Source: Micavibrio aeruginosavorus ARL-13
GTDB taxonomy: Bacteria > Pseudomonadota > Alphaproteobacteria > Micavibrionales > Micavibrionaceae
Assembly: GCF_000226315.1 (NCBI RefSeq)
Contig: NC_016026.1
Coordinates: 1,116,001-1,180,000 of the forward strand
DNA length: 64,000 nucleotides
Direction of reading: 5' to 3'
In this document: positions 8,303 through 16,900 of the stretch, one piece after another
Position numbering within the stretch: the stretch's first letter is position 1
Layout: each line of letters begins with the position of its first letter
Notes under the pieces: model-generated
Told to the model about the DNA's origin: nothing
What the model saw: only the letters and a program-made list of their open reading frames with translations
Databases searched by the model: none
Program-made: the position numbers and the translations under genes

Positions 8303-10075
8303 TTGACCACCACGCCCCAGCCGCCTTCGCCGAAACGGGATTCAACCTATGTGATGGTGCGCCGCCTGGTGCGCGATTACGTGCGGCCCTATTTCGGTAC
8401 GCTGGGGTGGGCGATCTTGTTCATGTTGATCGGTGCGGGGACGACGGCGGCGTTTGCCGGGTTGATCGAACCTGTGATGGACCATGTGATGGTGGCTCAG
8501 AACAAGGGCATGATCCTGCCGCTTGCTGTGGGGATTTTGCTGTGCTTCTTCGTCAGCGGTATGGCCACATATGGCCACAGCGTTTTGATGAACAAGGTGG
8601 GTCAAAATATCCTGACTGATATTCAGCGCGACCTGTTTGCCCGTTTTATGGGTATGGATCTGGCCTTTTTCCACGCTAACCCCAGCGGCCAGTTGCTGTC
8701 GCGGATCATCAACGATGTCAGCGTGATGCGCGCGGCGGTGGCCGATGCCCTGACCGGGATTGGGAAAAGCTTTCTGACGCTGATTTTTCTGATTGGTGTG
8801 ATGTTTTATCAGGATTGGAAACTGTCATTGATAGCCTTCACCGTGTTTCCACTGGCGGCGGGGATGGTGGCGTATGTGGGGCGCCGTCTGCGCAAAGTTT
8901 CTGGGAATATTCAGAATGAAACGGCCGGTCTGTCCGATATGCTGTCGCAAATCTTCCTCGGCGTACGGCAGGTGAAGGCCTATGGCATGGAAGGATATGA
9001 ATCCGAACGCGCCGGCAACGCCATTAAACGCGTGCGCAATCTGGTCATGAAATCGGTGCGGATCGGCAACCTGACCGTTCCGGTGAATGAAACGCTGATC
9101 GGTTTGGCTGTATTCGGTATCGTTGTTTATGGCGGCTACAAAATTGTTGATGGCCAAACGACAGTGGGATCGTTGATGTCGTTTATTGCCGCCTTTGCAC
9201 TGGCCTATGAGCCGATCAAGAAGCTGGCAAAGTTGAACAATTCTCTGCAGATGGGACTTGGCGCGACGGAACGTGTGTTCCAGATGATCGATATGAAACC
9301 CGCCATCCGCAACATGCCGAACGCGGTAGAGTTGAACACACGCATGCCGGAAATTCGCCTGGAAAACGTTGTGTTTCAATATGAGGGCGGCGATGGCCCG
9401 GCCTTGCAGGGTGTGACCCTGATTATCCCACCGGGCAAGGTGACGGCATTGGTTGGCCCGTCCGGCGGTGGTAAATCCACCATCATGAATTTGATCCCGC
9501 GTTTCTATGACGTAAACGAAGGCGGGGTCAGTGTGGATGGATATGATGTCCGCGAACTGACCATGGAATCCCTGCGCCGTCATATCGCGCTGGTGTCACA
9601 AGATATTACGATTTTTGACGATACGGCGATGGCGAACATTGCCTATGGCCTGCAAGGGGCCACGTTGGATGAAGTCAAAGCCGCAGCCCGCGCCGCCGAA
9701 GCCGACACGTTTATCAGCGCCTTGCCCGAAGGGTATAACACCCGCCTTGGTGAGAATGGCGTGAAATTATCCGGGGGACAGCGCCAACGGATCGCCATTG
9801 CCCGCGCCATTTTACGTGACGCGCCGATTTTGCTGTTGGATGAGGCGACATCCGCACTGGACAATGAATCCGAACAGGCAATTCAACGCACGTTAAATAA
9901 ACTGCAAACCGGGCGCACAACGCTTGTGATTGCACACCGCCTGTCGACCGTGCAGAACGCGGACCAGATTATTGTTCTGAAAGATGGAAAAATCGCGGAA
10001 CAGGGCAAGCATGATGATCTTCTGGCACAGGGCTTGATCTATGCCCGCATGTATCAGGCGGGATTGAAGGAATAA
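8303..10075 (+). CDS. msbA: ABC exporter, fused permease/ATPase (MsbA/lipid A-type)
   Basis: Half-transporter of 590 residues. Six transmembrane helices span about residues 20-320. The nucleotide-binding domain follows with Walker A GPSGGGKST near 385, Q-loop SQD, signature LSGGQRQR near 490, Walker B ILLLDEATSALD near 512 and the switch His in AHRLS. This is the MsbA layout; the dimer would flip lipid A core or a similar lipid across the inner membrane, although a general multidrug exporter cannot be excluded. The chosen start is TTG at 8303 with AGGA eight bases upstream; no better ATG precedes the first helix. Its stop overlaps the next gene's start by one base. Confidence 0.85.
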   Translation: MTTTPQPPSPKRDSTYVMVRRLVRDYVRPYFGTLGWAILFMLIGAGTTAAFAGLIEPVMDHVMVAQNKGMILPLAVGILLCFFVSGMATYGHSVLMNKVGQNILTDIQRDLFARFMGMDLAFFHANPSGQLLSRIINDVSVMRAAVADALTGIGKSFLTLIFLIGVMFYQDWKLSLIAFTVFPLAAGMVAYVGRRLRKVSGNIQNETAGLSDMLSQIFLGVRQVKAYGMEGYESERAGNAIKRVRNLVMKSVRIGNLTVPVNETLIGLAVFGIVVYGGYKIVDGQTTVGSLMSFIAAFALAYEPIKKLAKLNNSLQMGLGATERVFQMIDMKPAIRNMPNAVELNTRMPEIRLENVVFQYEGGDGPALQGVTLIIPPGKVTALVGPSGGGKSTIMNLIPRFYDVNEGGVSVDGYDVRELTMESLRRHIALVSQDITIFDDTAMANIAYGLQGATLDEVKAAARAAEADTFISALPEGYNTRLGENGVKLSGGQRQRIAIARAILRDAPILLLDEATSALDNESEQAIQRTLNKLQTGRTTLVIAHRLSTVQNADQIIVLKDGKIAEQGKHDDLLAQGLIYARMYQAGLKE

Positions 10076-10917
10076 TGATCGCCATTCTCAAACGCTATAC
10101 AAAACGAGATTTAAAGCGCATGGCGTTTGCTATTATATGTGGGTATATCGGACTTTTGGTGTTCCTTTATGCCGCGCAGCGCAGCTTTATTTACGTCCCT
10201 GATCGCCATATGGAATCCCCCGAATATTACGGTGTTCGGGGGTACGAGGTTGTGCAAGTCACAACCGAAGACGGTTTGACTCTGTCGGGCTGGTATCATG
10301 CGCCATCATCGCCGGTTGCGCCCATCATTGTGTATTTCCATGGTAATGGTGGGTCGTTGATCCAGCGGACCGAGCGCGCGAATTTATACGCGCAAGCCGG
10401 GTACGGCGTTTTGTTTGGCGAATATCGCGGCTATGGCGGTAACCCCGGACAGCCAAGTCAGGATGGGTTATTTGCCGATGCGCGGGCCTATATCGACTGG
10501 TTGCGGGCGCGGGGCGTGACTGATGATAAGGTCATTCTATACGGTGAATCGTTGGGAACGGGTGTGGCGACCTATGTCGCGGCGGAATATGCGCCAGGCA
10601 TACGCGGATTGGTCTTGGAATCGCCTTATACATCCCTTGGTGATATCGGACGGATGCGGTTTTTCTTTGTGCCCGTCGATCTGATGCTGAAAGACAAATT
10701 TGATACGAAATCACGGATTGGCACTGTGAAGGTTCCTGTTCTGATCATCCATGGACGGCATGATATGATTGTGCCCTTCAAATATGGTGAGCGTGTTTAT
10801 CAGGCCGCAAACGCACCAAAATTATTCCGTGAATTTTCTGATGCCGGTCACAATGATTTGTACCCCAAAGGGGCGTGGCCCGTTGTGCGTGAGTTTATGG
10901 ACGCGTTGGCGCAATAA
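10075..10917 (+). CDS. Membrane-anchored alpha/beta hydrolase (Bem46/ABHD13-like)
   Basis: An N-terminal hydrophobic anchor (about residues 15-35) is followed by an alpha/beta hydrolase fold. Seen: oxyanion region YFHGNGG near 90, nucleophile elbow GESLGTG near 158, an acid residue in the HGRHD segment near 228, and the catalytic His in AGHNDL near 258. This set matches the Bem46/YfhR-like serine hydrolases, whose substrates are mostly unknown. Translationally coupled to the MsbA-type exporter by a TAATG overlap, which suggests a joint envelope lipid role. Confidence 0.82.
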   Translation: MIAILKRYTKRDLKRMAFAIICGYIGLLVFLYAAQRSFIYVPDRHMESPEYYGVRGYEVVQVTTEDGLTLSGWYHAPSSPVAPIIVYFHGNGGSLIQRTERANLYAQAGYGVLFGEYRGYGGNPGQPSQDGLFADARAYIDWLRARGVTDDKVILYGESLGTGVATYVAAEYAPGIRGLVLESPYTSLGDIGRMRFFFVPVDLMLKDKFDTKSRIGTVKVPVLIIHGRHDMIVPFKYGERVYQAANAPKLFREFSDAGHNDLYPKGAWPVVREFMDALAQ

Positions 10918-11011
10918 CTCTCTATTGTCATAATTTAAAATCGTGCGCTTTGGCTTGCTTCATACAGAGGCGAGCGCGTACCATACGCATTGAACTTCAA
11001 GGGGGATTTCA

Positions 11012-11479
11012 ATGCCGTGTATGAAAGCCATGTTGACCGATATTATCAGCGTCCGCCCGGACCAGACCGTGGCCGATGCGATCCACGCGTTTGAAGACCA
11101 GCATGTGCGGTCTGTTCCCGTCGTTGATGCGAATGGCACATTTCACGGTATGCTGAGCATTCATGATTTGATGAAATTCCTGATCCCGCCGTCCTATTTC
11201 CTCGCCCACGTGCCGTGGCACTTGGATTTCATTATGGGGGCAACGGAAGACAAGGCCCGCATTCTGGCCGATTTGCAGAAAAAAACTGTGCGGGAACTGA
11301 TGAACGAGGAAATTGTGACGGCCAAGCCCGACACACCCATTTCCGAGGCTATTCGCCTGTTGTTTCAGAATGGCAGCCCACTGCCGATTGTTGACCAGAG
11401 CAAGAAACTCGTTGGCCTGGTGTCGGAACAATCTGTTTTGCGGCATTTGAAAGACACTTTGCACGATAAAGGGGAATAA
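11012..11479 (+). CDS. CBS-domain pair protein
   Basis: A 155-residue protein consisting of two CBS motifs (about residues 5-60 and 90-150). Both have the typical VxPDxTVxDAIxxF start and the GMLSIHDLMK / GLVSEQSVL ends. CBS pairs bind adenosine nucleotides and act as regulatory modules. A strong ribosome site (AAGGGGG) precedes the ATG. It lies five bases before the permease gene at 11485, so it may sense nucleotide and regulate that transporter; this is inference from spacing. Confidence 0.85.
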   Translation: MPCMKAMLTDIISVRPDQTVADAIHAFEDQHVRSVPVVDANGTFHGMLSIHDLMKFLIPPSYFLAHVPWHLDFIMGATEDKARILADLQKKTVRELMNEEIVTAKPDTPISEAIRLLFQNGSPLPIVDQSKKLVGLVSEQSVLRHLKDTLHDKGE

Positions 11480-11484
11480 GCCCG

Positions 11485-12828
11485 ATGGTTGTCGATCACG
11501 CCGCCGCGCCGCAAGTGTTATTCGGAATGGACCCGATGATGGTGTCCACCGCGATCCTGATTTTTGCGTATGCCTTTATTATTTCCGAAAAAATCAACCG
11601 CACCATTATTGCGCTGCTGGGCGGGGCGTTGATGATTTTTATGGGCGTGCTGAACCAGGATATGGCGATCAAGGGGGTGGATTTTAATACGATCGCCCTG
11701 TTGACCGGAATGATGGTGATTGTGTCGATCACGGAAAAAACCGGCGTTTTTCAATATGTGGCGATTTTGTCGGCCAAGCTGGTGAAGGCCAATCCGCGTG
11801 CGTTACTGATTGTTATGGGCCTTATTACGGCGATGTTTTCGGCGTTGCTGGATAACGTGACCACGGTTTTGTTGACCGTTCCCATTACCTTGTTGCTGAC
11901 CGACCAATTGAAAATCAATCCGTACCCGTTTTTATTCGTGCAGATTTTTGCATCAAATATCGGCGGCACCGCCACGCTGATCGGGGATCCGCCCAATATT
12001 ATGATCGGATCTCAGGTGGGTCTGAGCTTCATGGATTTCGTCAACAATGTTGGGCTTCCGGCATTGCTGTGCCTGATCTTTATCATGGTGTTCTTTGATT
12101 TCTTCTGGGGGCGGAAAATGGTGGCTGCTGAATCTGCGCGCGCGGCCATCATGCGTTACGTCCCGACGGAAGCGATTGAGGATAAAGGCCTGCTGATCAA
12201 ATCGCTGATCGTTCTGGCGCTGGTTCTGGCCGGTTTCATTCTGGGGCATGATCATGGATTGATGCCGGGTACGGTGGCATTGGCCGGGGCGGCTTTGTTG
12301 ATGCTGTTGCAATGCGTTGGCTTGAGTGCGGAGAAACAGTCGCACAAGGTGCATGAATCGTTTCAAAGCGTGGAATGGGGCACCATTTTCTTCTTCATTG
12401 GCCTGTTCGTTCTGGTTTATGGGGTTGAAGTCGCCGGAGTTTTAAATCTGATGGCGACAAAGCTTCTTGATATCACCAACAACGACCTGTTTATGGCCAG
12501 CATGGTGGTGCTGTGGTCATCGGCTGTGTTGTCGGCGATTGTTGATAACATTCCATTTGTTGCCACGATGATCCCGTTGATCAAATCAACCACGGCGGCC
12601 TTTGGCGGGCCCGATGCGGTTATGCCGTTGTGGTGGAGCCTGTCACTGGGGGCTTGTCTGGGCGGGAATGGATCACTGATTGGGGCCAGTGCCAACGTGA
12701 TGGTGGCGGGGTTTGCCGAACGCGCCGGGCACCGTATTTCATTCCTGAAATTCATGGCGTTGGCCTTTCCGCTGATGCTGGTGACGATTGCGATTTCAAC
12801 GGTCTATGTGTGGTGGGCGTTTTTCTAG
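11485..12828 (+). CDS. ArsB/NhaD-type anion or Na+/H+ permease
   Basis: A 447-residue polytopic membrane protein with about eleven helices in two inverted halves. Seen: GGTATLIGDPPNIMIG near 155-170, the ion-transporter hallmark in the first half, and the second-half counterpart LGGNGSLIGASANVMVAG near 390-407. These pairs occur in the ArsB/NhaD/P-protein branch of the IT superfamily. Substrate (arsenite, Na+ or dicarboxylate) cannot be told from sequence; no arsenic genes are nearby. Follows the CBS protein by five bases, apparently in an operon that continues into the DUF192 gene. Confidence 0.85.
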   Translation: MVVDHAAAPQVLFGMDPMMVSTAILIFAYAFIISEKINRTIIALLGGALMIFMGVLNQDMAIKGVDFNTIALLTGMMVIVSITEKTGVFQYVAILSAKLVKANPRALLIVMGLITAMFSALLDNVTTVLLTVPITLLLTDQLKINPYPFLFVQIFASNIGGTATLIGDPPNIMIGSQVGLSFMDFVNNVGLPALLCLIFIMVFFDFFWGRKMVAAESARAAIMRYVPTEAIEDKGLLIKSLIVLALVLAGFILGHDHGLMPGTVALAGAALLMLLQCVGLSAEKQSHKVHESFQSVEWGTIFFFIGLFVLVYGVEVAGVLNLMATKLLDITNNDLFMASMVVLWSSAVLSAIVDNIPFVATMIPLIKSTTAAFGGPDAVMPLWWSLSLGACLGGNGSLIGASANVMVAGFAERAGHRISFLKFMALAFPLMLVTIAISTVYVWWAFF

Positions 12829-12829
12829 A

Positions 12830-13321
12830 ATGATGAAGCTTGCTTTGATGGTCTTGGTGGCGTTGGCTATGCCTGTGGGTGCGGCGCGGGCCCAACAGGA
12901 CGTTCCGGTCAATTATTCCTCTCCACTGGTCATTGCCACGGCAGAGGGGGCGCGCCATGAATTTATGGTCGAGGTGGTCCAGACGGGCCCCGCCCGGACC
13001 CAAGGTCTGATGTTTCGAAATTCTATGCCGCCCGAGGCCGGGATGCTGTTCCTGTTTCCGGAGAGTGCGGAGCGGTATTTTTGGATGAAAAACACGCTCA
13101 TCCCGCTCGATATCGTGTTTATTCAGGGGAATGGCACGATTCACCATATTCACGAAGGGGCCAAGCCACTGGACTTAACCCCCATACCCTCCAATGGCCC
13201 AGTGCCTGTGGTGCTGGAATTGAATGCCGGAACAGCCAGGGCCCTGGGAATTAAGCCCGGGGATCGGGTTCTGCACCCGGATGTGGCCAATTCGCTTGCC
13301 CCGGGCGCCGGAAACCAGTAA
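12830..13321 (+). CDS. Secreted DUF192-family protein
   Basis: 163 residues starting MMKLAL, with a clear signal peptide ending at ARAQ. The DUF192 core follows: the invariant RTQGLMFR-type motif (PARTQGLMFRNSMP), then MLFLFP, FWMKNTLIPLDIVFI and a terminal VLELNAGTARALGIKPGD. DUF192 proteins are small secreted or periplasmic proteins of unknown biochemical role. I choose the start just after the upstream stop (TAG at 12826) rather than an in-frame start at 12788 because it gives a proper signal peptide. Coupled closely to the permease. Confidence 0.88.
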   Translation: MMKLALMVLVALAMPVGAARAQQDVPVNYSSPLVIATAEGARHEFMVEVVQTGPARTQGLMFRNSMPPEAGMLFLFPESAERYFWMKNTLIPLDIVFIQGNGTIHHIHEGAKPLDLTPIPSNGPVPVVLELNAGTARALGIKPGDRVLHPDVANSLAPGAGNQ

Positions 13322-13345
13322 AACAGCCCAGTCCGATGGGAATCA

Positions 13346-13422
13346 CGGGGCGTAGCGCAGTCCGGTAGCGCGCCTGCTTTGGGAGCAGGATGCCGGGGGT
13401 TCAAATCCCTCCGCCCCGACCA
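13346..13422 (+). tRNA. tRNA-Pro (TGG)
   Basis: A full cloverleaf can be drawn: acceptor CGGGGCG/CGCCCCG, anticodon stem CCTGC/GCAGG with loop TTTGGGA giving anticodon TGG, T-arm GGTTCAAATCC, discriminator A and encoded CCA. Confidence 0.95.
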
Positions 13423-13543
13423 TCCGCTTTCGCTTACGCTACAGCGCGATTGGTTCGCGAAGCGAAGCGGGCGGGATGTAGCGTTAGAGAAACGGATGCC
13501 GCGCCGTAGCCCCACAGGGGCGCAGGCGGGCTGTATCATCAAA

Positions 13544-13784
13544 ATGAAATATGTCTATATCCTTAGAAGCCTTGTGGACCCGGAGCGGTTTTACGTGGGT
13601 GCAACAACGGATCTTAAGCGGCGTCTTGCGGACGCATAACGCCGGTGAATCAATCCATACAAATAAATACAAGCCTTGGGAAATAAAGACATATTTGGCT
13701 TTTGATGATCCATTAAAGGCTGATATGTTTGAAACCTTCCTGAAGACGTCAAACGGGCGGCAATTCGCGAAAAAACGTCTGTGA
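13544..13784 (+). pseudogene. GIY-YIG endonuclease-domain protein, broken by a one-base frameshift
   Basis: The first frame reads MKYVYILRSL...FYVGATTDLKRRL, a clear UvrC/YhbQ-like GIY-YIG start (here YVYIL/YVGAT), and then meets a stop at 13637. Shifting by one base just after the CGTCTT codons (around 13630) restores RTHNAGES, then the TSKYxPW-like NKYKPWEIKTYLAF and a GRQFAKKRL end, exactly the rest of a ~80-residue GIY-YIG protein. A single extra base explains it. It may be a true pseudogene, a recoding event or a sequence error. It lies between tRNA-Pro and the NDUFS4-like gene. Confidence 0.75.
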
Positions 13785-13842
13785 TTGACAATTCGTGGGG
13801 AGCGTGGCGAAATCGCGCCAAAGCAAGCAGAGAGCGGGAATC

Positions 13843-14151
13843 ATGAAAGTCACCATTTTCAAGCCAAGTCGTAATGTCATGCAATCCGGGCTGGGGAAGA
13901 CCAAGCTGTGGGTGCTGGAATATAATCCGGCGACGCCGCGTGGGCCGGAGCCGTTGATGGGCTGGACAGCGTCTGGTGATACGTTGAATCAGGTTCGCCT
14001 GACCTTTGCCAGCATGGACGAAGCGATTGCCTATGCCCAGAAAAAGGGCTGGGAATACACGGTTCTGCCTGAACATACCCGCCGCGTTGTTCCGCGCAAT
14101 TATGTCGATAATTTCGCCTATGTTCCGCCGGAAAAGAGCGCTAAGGCGTAA
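13843..14151 (+). CDS. NDUFS4-like complex I accessory subunit (ETC_C1_NDUFS4)
   Basis: A 102-residue protein with the family's conserved core: an N-terminal KVTIFKPSRNVMQSG, then KLWVLEYNP, the MGWTASGD motif and AYAQKKGWEYTV. In mitochondria and alphaproteobacteria this 18-kDa-type subunit decorates NADH:ubiquinone oxidoreductase. Start at 13843 is preferred over an upstream in-frame start at 13795 because homologues begin close to the KxxIFKP motif. The nuo operon itself is not in this window. tRNA-Arg follows 13 bases downstream. Confidence 0.88.
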   Translation: MKVTIFKPSRNVMQSGLGKTKLWVLEYNPATPRGPEPLMGWTASGDTLNQVRLTFASMDEAIAYAQKKGWEYTVLPEHTRRVVPRNYVDNFAYVPPEKSAKA

Positions 14152-14164
14152 TTTCACCCCAAAA

Positions 14165-14241
14165 GCGCCCGTAGCTCAACTGGATAGAGCATCCGCCTTC
14201 TAAGCGGACGGTTGCAGGTTCGATTCCTGCCGGGCGCGCCA
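14165..14241 (+). tRNA. tRNA-Arg (TCT)
   Basis: Acceptor GCGCCCG/CGGGCGC, D-arm GCTCAACTGGATAGAGC, anticodon stem TCCGC/GCGGA with loop CTTCTAA giving anticodon TCT, T-arm GGTTCGATTCC, discriminator G and encoded CCA. A T-run at 14265-14270 follows. Confidence 0.95.
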
Positions 14242-14307
14242 TTTCTTCCAGAAATTGCGGCCCTTTTTTATGATGGTTCGGACTTTGCCCGAACGGGCGC
14301 GCCATTT
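14231..14307 (+). repeat. Duplicated 3' end of tRNA-Arg (14-base direct repeat)
   Basis: CGGGCGCGCCATTT occurs at 14231-14244, where it forms the tRNA 3' acceptor strand plus CCA, and again at 14294-14307. Copies of tRNA 3' ends are what site-specific integrases leave as attachment sites, but only 49 bases separate the two and no integrase is near. It may be a scar. Confidence 0.55.
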
Positions 14308-14792
14308 TCTTCGAAAATCAGGTCTTTTAGACGGTGCACGCAGGTGCGCCGTTTTGTGTGTTTGGGGCTGTATTTGCGGATTGGGCAAAAAAAGGTCCGG
14401 AGACCTTTTGCAAGGACCTCCGGACAAACGGCGGTAATAGAGGGTGTGTAACTATTTTGTAGCCCAATACCGGAACCGGTGCAACACAAAAAACGCCAAA
14501 AGACAGTTTTTTTCTGCCATATTCGAAACTATCTGCAGTAAAAACAAATAAACGAGTAATAGTGATTAAAAAATATAGTACTCAAATACATTTTTCTTAT
14601 TCATCAAGTTAATGAAACTATGGTTTTGAATATATAGATTGGTTTTTTTCTTTGTTTAAATTACTTGTATTTAAGTAAATACAATAGAAAACGGTTCGGA
14701 TGTGGGTTTGGGGCTGCCCGGATACTTGCCGCGCGGGGAAGAGGCTAAGCTAAACTTGTGAATAGGAAGTTAAAGCGTGGTGTGGCCGAAAA
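14242..14792. other. 551-base intergenic region, largely AT-rich, no convincing gene
   Basis: After tRNA-Arg there is a possible + strand terminator (ACGGTGCAC/GTGCGCCGT plus TTTT at 14331-14356) and a strong minus-strand terminator at 14388-14429. About 230 bases of strikingly AT-rich sequence (about 14480-14700) follow, with poly-A and poly-T tracts, then sequence of normal composition up to the sulfurtransferase stop. I see no ORF with a ribosome site. A minus-strand promoter-like TTGCAC-17-TACAAA lies near 14455-14483. Confidence 0.6.
14388..14429 (-). terminator. Strong minus-strand rho-independent terminator
   Basis: Stem GTCCGGAG/CTCCGGAC with an inner CCTT/AAGG pair; on the minus strand it is followed by seven T's. 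It lies 360 bases beyond the sulfurtransferase stop, so it ends either a long 3' UTR or a separate minus-strand small transcript. Confidence 0.75.
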
Positions 14793-15644
14793 TTAGCCCA
14801 CGGAAATGGCGGAGTTCAGGGATTTTTGCCCCCATTCACACCACGATCCATCATAGACAGCGACATCATCCCGGCCCATTTCATGCAGCGCGAGGGCCAG
14901 AACGCAGGCGGTGACACCGCTGCCACAGCTGGTGATGATTCGTTTTCCGGCACCGGCGCGAATCATTTCGGCCATCGCGGGATGGTGGGGGATCAGGCGG
15001 GCCGTACCGGGATCAATCATGTCCATGAAGAACACATTGCGGCTGTTCGGAATATGGCCCGACGTTAAATGCGGGCGCGGTTCGGCGACGGATCCGGCAA
15101 AACGGTCCGGGCTGCGCGCATCGAGGATTAAATACTCATCGGGGCGGGTGTGGGCATCATCAACGGCCGCATGGTCGCATACCAGATGCGGGCGATAGGT
15201 GGCGCGGAACGGCGTTGTGGCGGCGGTTGGTGTGGGCGCCGGGCTAACATTCATGGGCAAGCCCATCGCCACCCACAACGGCAATCCACCGTTCAAGACG
15301 CGGACATTATCATGCCCATATAAACGGAACATCCACCATACGCGCGCGGCGGCCATGGCGATGCCGCTTTGGTCGTAGACGACAATCTGGCTGTCATTGC
15401 GAATGCCCATGGCGGTGACGGCGGCGGCAAAAGCATCTGCACGCGGGACCATATGGGGCAGCGGGTTATCATGGTCTGCCACGTCATCAATATCAAAGAA
15501 AACGGCATTGCCGATGCGGGCCTGCGCATAAACGGGGTTCATCACGCCGTATGTCGCATCGACCAGCACCAGATTGTCTGGGGCCTCAGCCAGCAAACGG
15601 GCCAGATCCTGTGGTTCAATCAAGGCGGAAGAGGGCGTGGTCAT
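14793..15644 (-). CDS. sseA: Sulfurtransferase (3-mercaptopyruvate sulfurtransferase, SseA-like)
   Basis: Two rhodanese domains in 283 residues. The catalytic loop in the second domain reads CGSGVTAC near residue 240; the CGSGV(T/A)A form is typical of 3-mercaptopyruvate sulfurtransferase, whereas thiosulfate sulfurtransferases have a basic CRxGx(R/T) loop. The first domain keeps IVVYDQSGIAMAAARVWWMF but no catalytic Cys. It transfers sulfur from mercaptopyruvate to thiol acceptors or cyanide. Its start overlaps the cyclase stop (ATGA), so the two are co-translated. Confidence 0.88.
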   Translation of the reverse strand: MTTPSSALIEPQDLARLLAEAPDNLVLVDATYGVMNPVYAQARIGNAVFFDIDDVADHDNPLPHMVPRADAFAAAVTAMGIRNDSQIVVYDQSGIAMAAARVWWMFRLYGHDNVRVLNGGLPLWVAMGLPMNVSPAPTPTAATTPFRATYRPHLVCDHAAVDDAHTRPDEYLILDARSPDRFAGSVAEPRPHLTSGHIPNSRNVFFMDMIDPGTARLIPHHPAMAEMIRAGAGKRIITSCGSGVTACVLALALHEMGRDDVAVYDGSWCEWGQKSLNSAISVG

Positions 15645-16813
15645 GCGGCGGCCGCGGTGGCGTTACGGTTTTGACCGTTGATTGTGTAGACGGTAATGCC
15701 TTCGGTTTTGCCGCGCACGGATTGGTGGCCCATGGCTTCCAACTGGGCTTGCCAGTTCTGGCTCAGATCGCGGAGCAGGGCGTCGGACAGCAAAATTTTC
15801 GTGCCCAGTTCCTTGTTCATCTGTTCCAGACGGGCGGCGGTGTTGACCACGTCGCCATAGACGCCGAGGAACAATTTTTCTTCGCCAATCTGCTGCAACA
15901 CGACCGGGCCGGAATGGATGCCGATGCGGAAATCGGGCACGGTTTTATAAAGCTTGCGGTATTCATGGCGGCTGGAATCCAGCTGCGTGCGCAGGGCGAT
16001 AACCGATGCCAGGGCGCGGTCTGCATGTTTGCGCGGCCACAGAACGACCAGGCCGTCACCTGTGTAATTGACGATATCACCACCATGAATGCGGAAGATG
16101 GCCGTGGCGTCAAAAATAAAACGCGCGATTAAGTCCATAGCGTCTTTGGGCGGCAGACGTTCGGCGTTGGCGGATGACCCGACCATGTCAAGGAACAGCA
16201 CAATGCGTTCGCGTTCCACCGGATGGTGATAGGTGCCGGACAGAAACTGCACGAAATGGTTCGGGCCGACCATGCCAATAATTTTCAGCAGGCCGATGGA
16301 AATGGTCGGTACCGTCACCGCGACGGCCAGGAAGTACATGTAAAATTCCGTCGGCAACCGTTCGACCAACGTCATCAGGCCATAAATAAAGACGGTTAAA
16401 CCAAAGCTGGCCGACAAAGCGGCGCCGAGCATGATGATATACAGGCCGAGCCGTTGTGTCGGTGATGCACGGCGCAGGGACAGGCCGTGAATGGATTGTG
16501 TAATCTCAATATAAATCAACCAGCACAGGCCATACAGCGCCCAGAACGTCAAATGAACCGTGTCATCCACGGGCAGGGGAACACCGCTGAATTTCAGAAT
16601 GCCAAAGGCGGCCATGGCGGTAATCACAAAAACGCTCAGGCGCGTGGCGAAGAAGAACAAAGCCGTTGCGCCGATCAGCGCGCATTCACCCCAGTAAATC
16701 AGCGCCAGGGACCCGACATGCAGCTTGTCCATATAAAACGCGCCCAGCGGTGCCAGGTTGAGCAGGATCAGAAGCGGGATCAGGAATTTCGGGCTGAATA
16801 GAAATTTAGGCAT
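15641..16813 (-). CDS. Membrane-bound class III adenylate/guanylate cyclase
   Basis: Five or six hydrophobic helices occupy about the first 190 residues. A class III nucleotidyl cyclase domain follows (about 205-375). Metal-binding Asps are seen in LFLDMVGSS and YTGDGLVVLW, and the Asn of GDVVNTAARLEQ matches the transition-state Asn. It probably makes cAMP from ATP in response to a membrane signal. The start used (MPKFLF) avoids a slightly longer N-terminus with ATG at 16828; both are possible. Its stop overlaps the sulfurtransferase start by four bases. Confidence 0.87.
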   Translation of the reverse strand: MPKFLFSPKFLIPLLILLNLAPLGAFYMDKLHVGSLALIYWGECALIGATALFFFATRLSVFVITAMAAFGILKFSGVPLPVDDTVHLTFWALYGLCWLIYIEITQSIHGLSLRRASPTQRLGLYIIMLGAALSASFGLTVFIYGLMTLVERLPTEFYMYFLAVAVTVPTISIGLLKIIGMVGPNHFVQFLSGTYHHPVERERIVLFLDMVGSSANAERLPPKDAMDLIARFIFDATAIFRIHGGDIVNYTGDGLVVLWPRKHADRALASVIALRTQLDSSRHEYRKLYKTVPDFRIGIHSGPVVLQQIGEEKLFLGVYGDVVNTAARLEQMNKELGTKILLSDALLRDLSQNWQAQLEAMGHQSVRGKTEGITVYTINGQNRNATAAAA

Positions 16814-16900
16814 GGGCGTGCTTTGCAACTCTGTTTTTCATTCTGTAACTGCCCCGCACACCGTTTTTATAATTATGGGGCTATTGATCCCTGCAATCTA

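Noticed and set aside
11012-12828. Arsenic resistance operon idea from the ArsB-like permease
   Set aside because: No arsR, arsC or arsA nearby; the permease subfamily could be Na+/H+ or dicarboxylate.
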